NCBI GenBank assembly: GCA_001897525.1
Contig: MKTB01000008.1
Span: forward strand, 148,496 to 212,495
Origin: Bacteroidetes bacterium 43-16
Lineage (GTDB): Bacteria; Bacteroidota; Bacteroidia; Chitinophagales; Chitinophagaceae
Direction: 5' to 3'
DNA length: 64,000 bases
The position numbers and the translations under genes were made by a program. Positions within the stretch are counted from its first letter, which is position 1. The number at the start of each line of letters is the position of its first letter. Of the stretch, positions 1 to 7,438 are shown piece by piece. The notes under the pieces are model-generated. The model saw only the letters and a list, made by a program, of their open reading frames with translations. It had not been told where the DNA came from and did not search any database.

Positions 1-123
1 GATGTTCCGGAGGGCATCCCGAACCAGGATAGCCAGGATTTACAATCCTGGAAGAGTTTATTTGTGAGCATTGCAAATGCTCTTTATTCTTTGTTCGACA
101 TGCGCTACGCTAACATGTCGAAC
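1..123. repeat. REP block, left copy (hairpin modules A-B-C-D)
   Basis: Four short imperfect palindromes lie in a row. Module A (1-24, cut by the window edge) ends in CATCCCGAAC; B (34-50) is CAGGATT-TAC-AATCCTG; C (66-82) is GAGCATT-GCA-AATGCTC; D (93-123) has 10-base arms GTTCGACATG/CATGTCGAAC around CGCTACGCTAA. The same series recurs in the same order at 807-928 on the other side of the transposase gene. Such hairpin clusters are the usual substrates of RAYT transposases; the assignment is by structure and neighbourhood. Confidence 0.8.
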
Positions 124-153
124 AGCTCTAATAAAACTAAAACTTGAAAAAGA

Positions 154-170
154 CAGGATGTAAAATCCTG
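154..170. repeat. REP module B variant before the RAYT gene
   Basis: CAGGATGTAAAATCCTG is a 17-base relative of module B, with arms that can pair around a short loop. It sits 17 bases before the transposase start codon, so it would lie in the leader or promoter of that gene and could be a binding site for its product. Confidence 0.6.
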
Positions 171-187
171 GATGTAAATATCATGCC

Positions 188-718
188 ATGTCTTTTGCTT
201 ATAAAATTTACGATCAGCAAGGTGTGTATTTTGTTACTTGCACGGTACATCAATGGGTGGATGTTTTCACAAGAGATGAATACAAGAACATCCTTGTGGA
301 GAGTTTGAAATATTGCCAAAAAGAAAAAGGATTGAAGATTTATGCATGGGTAATCATGACCAATCATATCCATTTGATTATTGGTACATCAAAAGATAAT
401 TTGAGTGATATTTTAAGAGACTTTAAGAAATTTACTTCCAAACAAATTTTTAATGCGATAAGCGATAGCAGGCAGGAAAGCCGCAAACACTGGATGTTAT
501 GGCTATTGAAAAAAGGCGATAGTATTCTTTTCTGGCAGGAAGGTTATCATGGAGAAGAAATAAGAACAATAGATTTTTATCGGATCAAGGAACGCTATAT
601 ACACTTAAATCCGGTGCGTGCAGGTATCGTGGCAAAAGAGGAAGAATATGTATACAGTAGTTGTGCGACCAGGTATGGCTTGTCAAATGAGATGCTTGAA
701 TTGGAAAATTATTCGTGA
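188..718 (+). CDS. REP-associated tyrosine transposase (RAYT, Y1/HUH family)
   Basis: Predicted single-strand DNA transposase that nicks and joins REP hairpins through a covalent 5'-phosphotyrosine link. The 176-residue length fits the family. The metal-binding HUH motif is at H60-I-H62 within TNHIHLI. The conserved C-terminal stretch at 135-148 (ERYIHLNPVRAGIV) places the likely catalytic tyrosine at Y137 with N141 behind it, and WQEGYH at 116-121 is also usual for the family. The gene looks intact. Hairpin repeats flank it on both sides, and its TGA stop overlaps the first bases of a module C copy, so its 3' end is built into the repeat array. Activity cannot be judged from sequence. Confidence 0.9.
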   Translation: MSFAYKIYDQQGVYFVTCTVHQWVDVFTRDEYKNILVESLKYCQKEKGLKIYAWVIMTNHIHLIIGTSKDNLSDILRDFKKFTSKQIFNAISDSRQESRKHWMLWLLKKGDSILFWQEGYHGEEIRTIDFYRIKERYIHLNPVRAGIVAKEEEYVYSSCATRYGLSNEMLELENYS

Positions 719-774
719 GCATTGCAAATGCTCTTTATTTAATGTTCGACATGTTAGCGTAGCGCATGTCGAAC
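717..774. repeat. REP modules C and inverted D directly after the RAYT gene
   Basis: Module C (GAGCATTGCAAATGCTC) occupies 717-733 and overlaps the transposase stop codon. A 31-base module D hairpin follows at 744-774; its loop reads TTAGCGTAGCG, the reverse complement of the loop in the left copy at 93-123, so this D is inverted. Confidence 0.8.
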
Positions 775-790
775 AGCTTTAATAACTTAG

Positions 791-840
791 CTGTTTAGCT
801 GTTCGGGATGTTCCGGAGGGCATCCCGAACAGCTAAACAG
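791..840. repeat. Long form of REP module A: 50-base hairpin
   Basis: Two perfect 20-base arms (791-810 and 821-840) enclose the loop TTCCGGAGGG. The inner part is module A; the outer CTGTTTAGCT/AGCTAAACAG extends it. It overlaps the start of the right-hand REP block. Confidence 0.85.
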
Positions 841-928
841 GATTTACAATCCTGGAAGAGTTTATTCGTGAGCATTGCAAATGCTTTTTTATCTATTGTC
901 CGACATGCGCTTCGCTAACATGTCGAAC
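807..928. repeat. REP block, right copy (modules A-B-C-D)
   Basis: This is a direct repeat of 1-123 with few substitutions: A at 807-830, B at 838-854, C at 870-886 (last base changed), D at 898-928 (GTCCGACATG instead of GTTCGACATG). The linker GAAGAGTTTATT is also shared. From 929 to 1025 I see no further gene or repeat; a weak -7-like TAGATTTT at 984-991 may serve the next gene. Confidence 0.8.
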
Positions 929-1025
929 TTTCACCAGAGTATTATTCCCCTTCCGCTATCAAAAAAATGAACTAAATTTACTATAGATTTTTAAGCGTGA
1001 CTTTAATTAAAACCGAAGAAAAACT

Positions 1026-1628
1026 ATGCCGCTCAGAGATGTGTTAATTACAATCAGCAATCAGACCACCGGTGGTAAATATTGGGCCAGTTCCTATCCC
1101 ATGCGCGACCTGAATGGTGACTACAAAGAAGAGTCCTACAGCGTGCCTGTCTATAAAGTCTTTATATCAGGCACAGATGCCAAAGGCAATAAAATAGTCA
1201 AGTCCTGGGCAGCGCTCCGCTTTATGCCTTACTGGAACGATCCCAGGAAACCAGTGAAATCCTATAAGACAAGAGGCTTCGTCGTTTCCGGCCTTAATCA
1301 TTTCCCCAAACAGGCTACACGCAATTATATCCGTGGCTATACCATACACAATACCTATTCAGAATACAATGGAGCAATCCAGTTGAAAGGTAATTTCCTG
1401 ATCCATGCCGGGCCTAAAACCATTGCTGATATGGGCTGGGGCGGAGCAGGATGCGTAGAGATCGTTGGTAATTTCAATGACTTTAAAAAAGACATTCTAA
1501 AACTTGCCGACTGCAATATGAGCGACCTGCACGCAGGTATGGAACAAGTTGCAAAAGCCGGTAAGCTATTCGTAGAACTCTTACAGGTGGCTACCCCGGT
1601 AGTAAAGCCCGACGGACATTTTTATTAA
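1026..1628 (+). CDS. L,D-transpeptidase-like (DUF2778/Tlde1-like) protein, no signal peptide
   Basis: A 200-residue protein with no signal peptide or membrane segment. The middle resembles the YkuD/DUF2778 fold: H108 (YTIHNTYSE), H127 in NFLIHAGP and then GWGGAGCVEI with C143, an arrangement like the His...(S/G)xGC active site of L,D-transpeptidases and of Tlde1-type effectors, which act on peptidoglycan peptides. The resemblance is by motif only and is distant. It is followed 8 bases later by a gene for an exported protein, an order common for effector and immunity pairs. No VgrG, PAAR or secretion gene is nearby. It could equally be an uncharacterised cytoplasmic enzyme. Confidence 0.45.
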   Translation: MPLRDVLITISNQTTGGKYWASSYPMRDLNGDYKEESYSVPVYKVFISGTDAKGNKIVKSWAALRFMPYWNDPRKPVKSYKTRGFVVSGLNHFPKQATRNYIRGYTIHNTYSEYNGAIQLKGNFLIHAGPKTIADMGWGGAGCVEIVGNFNDFKKDILKLADCNMSDLHAGMEQVAKAGKLFVELLQVATPVVKPDGHFY

Positions 1629-1636
1629 GGAATACT

Positions 1637-2200
1637 ATGAAAAAAGGAACATTTTTTTTATTGCTGTTTTTTTTGTTTCCAGGGGCCTTTAAAACCTCAG
1701 CGCAAACGTTTACTGCAAGCGTGGATAGCCTTGTTTCCACCTTTGAAATAAAAAACAAAAAAGCAGTGCAGGTTCGCCCTAATACCACAGGTGCAAAGGC
1801 TTTTGCACAAAAAAACACGGCAGACCTCCTGTTTATCCTTGACCATTTCTTTACGAATGACCAGTACCGCAAGACAGGCATACTTAAAGCGGCACAATAC
1901 CAGGTCACGGCAAATCTGTCAAATGACGGTATTATATCAGATTCTTTTTTATCTGTTGCGTACCTGATTGATATTCCCGATGCCCTCAGTGACAACAAAC
2001 AAATCCAGGCAGGGACTTTTCAAAAAGTGAAATCCAGGCCGACTAAGGTGCCCGAGCAGTTCTATTTAAGCCGTTTACCTGATGGCCGCCTGATGCTGGT
2101 TGCAGTTGTGTCCTTCTTGTACAAAGAGGAAGCGGCCGCACTAAAAAGAAAAGAACATATTCATGCTTACCTGGATTGGCTATATCATAAATATCAGTAA
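1637..2200 (+). CDS. Exported protein of unknown function, paired with the transpeptidase-like gene
   Basis: A 187-residue protein with a clear type I signal peptide (residues 1-22, ending SAQ before TF), so it is periplasmic or outer-membrane associated. I do not recognise the mature domain. It begins 8 bases after the stop of the preceding gene and must be co-transcribed with it. If the upstream protein is a peptidoglycan-targeting effector, this is the natural candidate for its periplasmic immunity protein; that is inference from gene order and localisation only. Confidence 0.6.
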   Translation: MKKGTFFLLLFFLFPGAFKTSAQTFTASVDSLVSTFEIKNKKAVQVRPNTTGAKAFAQKNTADLLFILDHFFTNDQYRKTGILKAAQYQVTANLSNDGIISDSFLSVAYLIDIPDALSDNKQIQAGTFQKVKSRPTKVPEQFYLSRLPDGRLMLVAVVSFLYKEEAAALKRKEHIHAYLDWLYHKYQ

Positions 2201-2243
2201 ATCAATCATTAATATAGAGTGTAATTTGTTGGTTTAGAAAAGA

Positions 2244-2303
2244 TGACTAAATTGTCAAATTTCCGGACGTATTTGGAAATTGACTAAATTGTTTGCATCT
2301 TTG
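2244..2303 (+). promoter_or_regulatory. Promoter with 12-base direct repeat (possible operator)
   Basis: TGACTAAATTGT occurs exactly at 2244-2255 and 2281-2292. A Bacteroidota-type promoter overlaps the second copy: TTG at 2273-2275, 20 bases, then CATCTTTG at 2296-2303 (one mismatch to TAnnTTTG). It lies 24 bases before the ATG at 2328. The repeat could bind a regulator. Confidence 0.4.
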
Positions 2304-2327
2304 AACCTTACACTTATATATTAGAAT

Positions 2328-3056
2328 ATGAAAAAATTACTACTCTTTTTTGGTTTGTTTTCCGGTTCTATGTTTTATGCTGCCCAGCTACAGGCACAAC
2401 TAAAAATCCCCAAAGGTTATACGGAATTGAAAAAAAGCCCTGCAAATGGCGGAATGATGAAACGCATCACTTTCAGGCAAGATGCCGATAAAAAAGATGA
2501 TTATGTTACAGTGATCTCTTCCAAAGAGAAACCAACAGAAGAAGTGAAGATCCTTTTTTATCAATCTAAAGAGAAAAAACTCATCAGCCTGAACCTGGTG
2601 CCGGCAGGTGCAAAAGAGATCCTTATGTTTCCCCTCAGGGTGGTAAAACAGGAACTCGAGTTTTCTTACGGGATGAATGGAGATAAGAACTTTGCCCGAT
2701 TCGTAAGATTAGGTTTTGACAGTACCCTCAATCAGCTGGCGGTGGTCAACTATGAAACGTACATCAAAGAGAATGATGTATCCACCTTGAAGGCTTATAA
2801 TCTCCTGACCGGGGAGTACAAGATCACCTATAACAATTTAGACAATAGTACCAACCAGATCCACCGTTCCGCTAAATTCGGTACGCAGAAAGTAGCGACC
2901 ATGACTATTGAAGACTTGAATGATGCTTTCTTTGATACCCTGGATGAGATCATGGCAGCCAAAGAGCGTGAAGTGCCCAAAAGCGCGAGCGTTAAAGACC
3001 AGGACAAGCCAAAACCAGGAACAAAGACAAAATCTTCTAGGAAGAAGAAAAAATAA
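2328..3056 (+). CDS. Exported protein of unknown function with lysine-rich tail
   Basis: A 242-residue protein with a signal peptide (about residues 1-23, LQAQ region). The mature part, starting KIPKGYTEL, is mixed alpha/beta with no motif I recognise. The last 30 residues are very basic (many K with P and S, ending RKKKK) and probably disordered; they might bind peptidoglycan or lipopolysaccharide. It is transcribed alone, between its own promoter region and a strong terminator. Confidence 0.6.
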   Translation: MKKLLLFFGLFSGSMFYAAQLQAQLKIPKGYTELKKSPANGGMMKRITFRQDADKKDDYVTVISSKEKPTEEVKILFYQSKEKKLISLNLVPAGAKEILMFPLRVVKQELEFSYGMNGDKNFARFVRLGFDSTLNQLAVVNYETYIKENDVSTLKAYNLLTGEYKITYNNLDNSTNQIHRSAKFGTQKVATMTIEDLNDAFFDTLDEIMAAKEREVPKSASVKDQDKPKPGTKTKSSRKKKK

Positions 3057-3075
3057 TACCCGCTTATAATTACTA

Positions 3076-3110
3076 AAGACCAGATGAAGTGCTTAAATTC
3101 ATCTGGTCTT
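3076..3110 (+). terminator. Rho-independent terminator
   Basis: Perfect 13-base arms AAGACCAGATGAA/TTCATCTGGTCTT around a 9-base loop, followed by TATTATTTT, 20 bases after the stop at 3056. Confidence 0.8.
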
Positions 3111-3173
3111 ATTATTTTGAAAAGGATAAGAAATGGAGACTAAATAGTGAAAAATAAAATATTTCCCCAATAA

Positions 3174-3455
3174 TCAGCGAATGATCACTTCCACAACAAC
3201 CGTTTCCTTATAATACTCGTTGATGTTGGCCTTGATGGTGTCTTTAGCAAAATGTAATTCCTGCTTCAAAGGCGCTACCGAAGTACCCAGGGTAAGCCTG
3301 CCACTCCTTAAACTGAGTTCACTGGTGTACCGGGCTATTGTTTTACCTACTATTGTTTCCCAGTCCCTCCGCAGGCGTATCTCATGTATGCGTTGCTTCC
3401 ATCCGCTGCTTTCCATGACCTGTTTTAAGGCATCCGTTATCGACATTGCTCCCAT
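3174..3455 (-). CDS. DUF721 (DciA-like) protein
   Basis: A 93-residue protein of the DUF721 family, whose DciA members help load the replicative helicase in bacteria lacking DnaC. Seen here are the W-x-x-I-V-G-K-x-I-A-x-Y-T core at about 32-44, the beta-strand LTLGTSVAPLKQEL, and an acidic-hydrophobic C terminus. Length is normal for Bacteroidota members. Start: ATG at 3455 is used; the ATG at residue 4 (MSITDALKQ) is equally possible. It has no operon partner and converges with the gene before it. Confidence 0.8.
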   Translation of the reverse strand: MGAMSITDALKQVMESSGWKQRIHEIRLRRDWETIVGKTIARYTSELSLRSGRLTLGTSVAPLKQELHFAKDTIKANINEYYKETVVVEVIIR

Positions 3456-3511
3456 CTTTCAAAGTTAGGCTTTTTTATAAATATGCATTTGAAGGTTTTA
3501 GCAGATTAAGT

Positions 3512-3519
3512 TAATTTTG
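3512..3519 (+). promoter_or_regulatory. -7 element TAATTTTG of the ZIP gene
   Basis: Exact TAnnTTTG ending 7 bases before the ATG at 3527, so the transcript would have almost no leader. No good -33 TTG was seen. Confidence 0.45.
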
Positions 3520-3526
3520 TGCGCCT

Positions 3527-4303
3527 ATGGCGATACTCTATAATATATTGTTGTTTACAGTGACCATTCTTGGTGGTTTATTGCCTATACTCTATAGCAG
3601 GTGGACAGATAATAAAATGAATTACCTGCTCACCTTCTCCGGAGCCTACCTTTTGAGTGTGACCATGCTACATCTTATCCCCGAGTCGGCCTCCGATCTG
3701 GGCTTCTCCATGGGGGCATATATGCTGGCCGGCTTCTTCCTGCAGCAATTTCTGCAAAAGTTTACCCACGGGGTAGAGCATGGCCATGCCCATGTAGGTC
3801 ATGATCATCATCACATCCCGGCACTGAGCCTCATCGTGGGAATGGCCGTACATGCCTTTGCCGAAGGCGTACCACTGGGAGCAACCTATCATGATGGCAG
3901 CACAGTACCGGCATTATATATCGCTATTGCCTTACATAAGCTACCCGAGGCCATGTTGATCACCTCCTTGTTGATCTACAATAAAAACAGGAAGATAAAA
4001 GTCGTAGGCTTACTGGCGCTATTTGCAGCATTAAGCCCTGCCTCCAGCCTGCTCACCCATTACTTCGGGATCAGTATCGATGGCTTTCAACAAATATTGC
4101 CCTACATTATAGCCATGGTTACCGGTTCCTTTTTACATATCGGCACGACCATCTTTTATGAAAGCGGCAACAAACTACATGCCATCTCCTGGAAAAAGTG
4201 GGCATTGACCCTTTCTGCCATTGCATTGGCGCTACTGACCACCTTTATAGGTCATGACCATAATGCACATGATCATGACAAGGTTCACCAGCATGCTCAT
4301 TAG
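3527..4303 (+). CDS. ZIP family divalent metal transporter
   Basis: Inner-membrane importer of zinc or related divalent metals. The 258-residue protein has about eight membrane segments. A histidine-rich cytoplasmic loop lies at 81-96 (HGVEHGHAHVGHDHHH), as is usual between TM3 and TM4. The metal-path signatures are HAFAEG at 109-114 (TM4) and HKLPE at 137-141 (TM5). The C terminus has a second histidine-rich tail (GHDHNAHDHD). Stands alone; the metal cannot be decided from sequence. Confidence 0.92.
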   Translation: MAILYNILLFTVTILGGLLPILYSRWTDNKMNYLLTFSGAYLLSVTMLHLIPESASDLGFSMGAYMLAGFFLQQFLQKFTHGVEHGHAHVGHDHHHIPALSLIVGMAVHAFAEGVPLGATYHDGSTVPALYIAIALHKLPEAMLITSLLIYNKNRKIKVVGLLALFAALSPASSLLTHYFGISIDGFQQILPYIIAMVTGSFLHIGTTIFYESGNKLHAISWKKWALTLSAIALALLTTFIGHDHNAHDHDKVHQHAH

Positions 4304-4340
4304 TTCACCGAGTCATGCAGCACATCTGCCGAAAGTGCTT

Positions 4341-4370
4341 TTTGTGCAAGCGTTTATGGCTGTACTTTTA
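4341..4370 (+). promoter_or_regulatory. Promoter of the LiaF-like/LytS/LytTR operon
   Basis: TTTG at 4341-4344, an 18-base spacer, then TACTTTTA at 4363-4370 (one mismatch to TAnnTTTG), 23 bases before the first ATG at 4394. Confidence 0.45.
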
Positions 4371-4393
4371 CATAAAGAATTAAATTAAGCTTT

Positions 4394-4753
4394 ATGGCAC
4401 AGTTACATTCCATTCAGAATAACCAGGCAACACCCATGTCCCGGTCTGCAAGCATAGCAAAAGGCGCTTTGTTTTTGATCATAGGTTGCGCTGTTTTGCT
4501 GCACCAGATCCCCGAAACAAAGTATTTAATGCCGGATTGGTTATTCGGTGTTCACAGCCTGTTGATTTTAATCGGTATTTATAAAGGCATAAAAACTAAT
4601 TTTAAAAGCATCTCCTGGCTGGTGATCATCTTTATAGGAGCCCTTTTGGGGCTTGATCATTTTGATTTTGCAGATACAGGTACCATAATCATGTATGGCA
4701 TACCTTTGAGTCTGATTGGTTTAGGTTTATTTATCATTTTCAATAAACGATAG
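4394..4753 (+). CDS. Small LiaF-N-like (DUF5668-type) membrane protein
   Basis: A 119-residue protein with four predicted membrane segments (about 23-41, 49-66, 72-88, 97-116) and a short polar N terminus. The pattern matches the LiaF transmembrane domain, here without the soluble beta-stranded domain. It starts a tight operon: its stop is one base from the next start codon. In Firmicutes, LiaF holds the LiaS kinase in check; an analogous job here is inference from the neighbouring genes. Confidence 0.7.
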   Translation: MAQLHSIQNNQATPMSRSASIAKGALFLIIGCAVLLHQIPETKYLMPDWLFGVHSLLILIGIYKGIKTNFKSISWLVIIFIGALLGLDHFDFADTGTIIMYGIPLSLIGLGLFIIFNKR

Positions 4754-4754
4754 T

Positions 4755-5600
4755 ATGGAAACAGGTAATTCAGAAAATAAAGGTTATTACTCAGACCCTG
4801 CGAAGAAAGATCCGCTGATCCCGAATGGTAACAACAATAACCGTATTTTAGGTATTGTAGTTGTAGTGATCGGTATGCTGATGCTGGTGCGGGCTACAGA
4901 TATCATCCATTATCCCTTACTGGAAAAGATCCTTTCCTTCCCGGTCTTTTTGATCATACTTGCCCTGCTTATAGGCTATAAAAATAAGTTTGATGTAGGC
5001 GGCTGGGTATTTTTACTGGGTGCAGGAGTTTATTTCTTATTGCGAAAATTTGACTATAATGCCGGAAGGTATGCTTTCCCACTGGTACTCATTACCGTAG
5101 GCCTATTTGTACTGGCAAAAAACAGGCAAAAACTAAACCGGGCAGATAACAGGGACAATAATACAGATCCCGGGCTTCCCGGACCGCATTTCTACCCCGA
5201 AAATCCGCATAATGTGCACAACGAATATACCGGAGCAGCCTACCAGCCTGGCTATGATCCGCAGGGAGAGTATGTAAAAATAGATTCCATCTTTTCCGGT
5301 AACGAGCGTGTCGTCTTGTCCTCCAATTTTAAAGGCGGAAAAGTTGGTACCATATTCGGAGGCGTAGTGCTGGATTGTAAGGCCGCGCAGATACAGCAGG
5401 ATATTGTCATTGATGTATATTCCGTTTTTGGAAGTGTAGAATTGATCTTCCCGGCCAACTGGCGTGTGATCAACGAGACCACCACCATCTTTGGCACGGT
5501 AGAAGACAAGCGCCGCCTGGTCAATAGCACCGGGATAGAACGTAGAGTGATCATTACCGGCTTTACCTTATTCGGAGGCGTAGAAATCAAAAACCTGTAA
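4755..5600 (+). CDS. LiaF-like membrane protein with C-terminal beta domain
   Basis: A 281-residue protein. Residues 30-120 hold four membrane segments of LiaF type; 125-170 is a polar, Asn/Pro-rich linker; 180-281 is the LiaF C-terminal domain with repeating beta turns containing FGG (GTIFGGVVLDC, SVFGSVEL, TIFGTVED, TLFGGVEIKNL). It follows the previous gene by one base and precedes the kinase by 5 bases. Likely a membrane regulator or sensor feeding the LytS/LytTR pair behind it; the partner assignment is by context. Confidence 0.8.
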   Translation: METGNSENKGYYSDPAKKDPLIPNGNNNNRILGIVVVVIGMLMLVRATDIIHYPLLEKILSFPVFLIILALLIGYKNKFDVGGWVFLLGAGVYFLLRKFDYNAGRYAFPLVLITVGLFVLAKNRQKLNRADNRDNNTDPGLPGPHFYPENPHNVHNEYTGAAYQPGYDPQGEYVKIDSIFSGNERVVLSSNFKGGKVGTIFGGVVLDCKAAQIQQDIVIDVYSVFGSVELIFPANWRVINETTTIFGTVEDKRRLVNSTGIERRVIITGFTLFGGVEIKNL

Positions 5601-5605
5601 CATCA

Positions 5606-6670
5606 TTGAAAAACCAGTTTAGCATATGGCGTTTGAATATGACAGTGGTCTTTTCCATTGTCGTACTGGCCATCCTGGAAATAAGTCTGCTGGTGTACAT
5701 GGGTTTTGCAGACTGGAAATTTACTTCCATGCTGATGGTGCAGGCCAATGTGGTACTCTATGCCTTATATGTAGCTTCTACACAGAGCAATTTTTCCCTG
5801 CTGAAAAGCAATTCAGTAATACCCGTAGTGGCCAGGCAACTCATTTTTGCTCTCCTGTACACCTTTATACTGATCTGGATCTGGGAATTTTTGTATAGAG
5901 ATAAGATCCAGGTACGCATTCCCGGGTCCACCTTTTACCTGATCCTCTTTATCAGCTGGATCCTATTAAGTGCATTGGGTATTGTACATCTTTTGATCAG
6001 TTGTATCATTGAGCAAGAGCAAAGAATATTACTGGAAAACGGTGTACAGGAACTCAAAAATGAAGCAGAACTGTTTAAATTGAGGCAACAGCTCCATCCC
6101 CATTTTTTATTCAACAGCCTCAACTCGATCAATGCGCTGATAGGTGCAGATCCCAAGCTGGCCCGTACCATGCTGATGAAATTATCCGCCTTCCTGAGGC
6201 AGACCATACGTAAAGAAGACAGTCGCCTCGTGGCCTTGTCTGCAGAATTGGAAGAGCTTGACCTGTACCTGGATATCGAAAAAGTGAGGTTTGGAGATCG
6301 CTTAGTGATATTAAAAGACATTCCGGCAGATCTTGAAGGAAAAGAGATCCCGCCATTCCTATTGCAACCCCTGGTAGAGAATGCCATTAAATTCGGCTTA
6401 TACGATACCCTGGGCGAGGTCGTGATTGCGATTACCCTCCGGGCAGAAGACCATTTTTATAAATTTGAGATCAGCAACCCCTTTGACCGGAACAGTGTAG
6501 CCCCAAAAGGTACCGGCTTTGGTCTGAGTGGCGTATCCAGGAGGCTTTACCTCCTGTATGCGAGGAATGATCTGCTGCAGTTGGCCAAGAGTCCCGGAAA
6601 AAGCAACAATGATATCGATATATATATCGCCACCTTATTGATCCCGATCGAAAAAAACACGCAAAATTAA
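5606..6670 (+). CDS. LytS-type sensor histidine kinase (His_kinase PF06580 family)
   Basis: Inner-membrane kinase of 354 residues. Four membrane segments span about 13-135, followed by a coiled-coil linker (136-160). The phosphoacceptor H166 lies in QQLHPHFLFNSLN, and the ATP-binding N box is PLVENAIKFGLY with a later GTGFGLSGV glycine loop. The frame opens with TTG at 5606, 5 bases after the previous stop; the first ATG (5639) would shorten it by 11 residues and trim the first membrane segment little, so the start is uncertain. Partner of the LytTR regulator 4 bases downstream. Confidence 0.9.
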   Translation: MKNQFSIWRLNMTVVFSIVVLAILEISLLVYMGFADWKFTSMLMVQANVVLYALYVASTQSNFSLLKSNSVIPVVARQLIFALLYTFILIWIWEFLYRDKIQVRIPGSTFYLILFISWILLSALGIVHLLISCIIEQEQRILLENGVQELKNEAELFKLRQQLHPHFLFNSLNSINALIGADPKLARTMLMKLSAFLRQTIRKEDSRLVALSAELEELDLYLDIEKVRFGDRLVILKDIPADLEGKEIPPFLLQPLVENAIKFGLYDTLGEVVIAITLRAEDHFYKFEISNPFDRNSVAPKGTGFGLSGVSRRLYLLYARNDLLQLAKSPGKSNNDIDIYIATLLIPIEKNTQN

Positions 6671-6674
6671 TGCT

Positions 6675-7403
6675 ATGCTGAAATGTATTATTATTGATGA
6701 TGAACCCCTTGCCCGGTCCTTAATGCGCGAAATGCTGGAGCCACTTGAAATGGTGCAGATCGTAGATGAATGCGCCAATGGTTTTGAAGGACTGAAAAGC
6801 GTGCAGACCCATCAACCCGACCTCATCTTCCTCGATGTGCAAATGCCGAAGATCAACGGCTTTGAGATGCTGGAGCTGATCGAAAATCCGCCTTCCGTCA
6901 TCTTTGTTACCGCTTTTGATGAATATGCCGTTCAGGCCTTTGATGTCAATGCAATCGATTATCTGTTAAAGCCCATAGAGCCTTCCCGCCTGGAGAAAGC
7001 CATCGCTAAAGTACAACAGGGCAAAAGCAATCCTAAACAATCAGGAGATGCTCCGCATATTATGCTGCCCGAGCAGACCCAGAGGGTCGTTGTGAAAGAG
7101 CAGGGCGAGATCAAGATCATTCCCCTGGACAAGATCCTCTTCCTCGAAGCAGCGGACGATTATGTAAAAGTGCATACCAAAGAAAAATACTACCTCAAGT
7201 ACCAGACCATGGCCCGGTTTGAACAACAGCTTCCGGCACAGCAGTTCGTGAGGATACATAGATCCTACATCGTCAATGTCAGTTTTGTGAACAAAATTGA
7301 ACTTTTGGAAAAAGAACAGTACACCGTTTTGTTAAATAATGGTCAAAATGTTCCGGTAAGCAAGTCTGGCTACGCTAAACTGAAAACTTTCTTGGGCATT
7401 TAG
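6675..7403 (+). CDS. LytTR family response regulator
   Basis: Cytoplasmic transcription factor of 242 residues. The receiver domain (1-115) has acidic residues D8 and D9, phosphoacceptor D54 (IFLDVQMP), T79 and K99. The LytTR DNA-binding domain (about 135-240) shows FLEAADDYVKVHT and FVRIHRSYIVN. Fourth gene of the operon and the evident partner of the kinase 4 bases upstream. Targets are unknown; the TonB receptor gene 35 bases downstream has its own promoter and could be one. Confidence 0.93.
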   Translation: MLKCIIIDDEPLARSLMREMLEPLEMVQIVDECANGFEGLKSVQTHQPDLIFLDVQMPKINGFEMLELIENPPSVIFVTAFDEYAVQAFDVNAIDYLLKPIEPSRLEKAIAKVQQGKSNPKQSGDAPHIMLPEQTQRVVVKEQGEIKIIPLDKILFLEAADDYVKVHTKEKYYLKYQTMARFEQQLPAQQFVRIHRSYIVNVSFVNKIELLEKEQYTVLLNNGQNVPVSKSGYAKLKTFLGI

Positions 7404-7422
7404 TAGCCAACGCCTAAATTTG
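7392..7422 (+). promoter_or_regulatory. Promoter of the TonB receptor gene
   Basis: TTG at 7392-7394, 20-base spacer, exact TAAATTTG at 7415-7422, 16 bases before the ATG. The -33 part lies inside the end of the regulator gene. Confidence 0.6.
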
Positions 7423-7438
7423 TCAAAACTTAATCGCC

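Noticed and set aside
1-930. Repeated short palindromes as a possible CRISPR array
   Set aside because: Repeats differ among themselves, have no regular spacing and no unique spacers; they surround a RAYT gene, which explains them.
5935-6387. Minus-strand open frame of 150 codons
   Set aside because: It lies opposite the histidine kinase core and is serine/arginine-rich as expected for an antisense frame.
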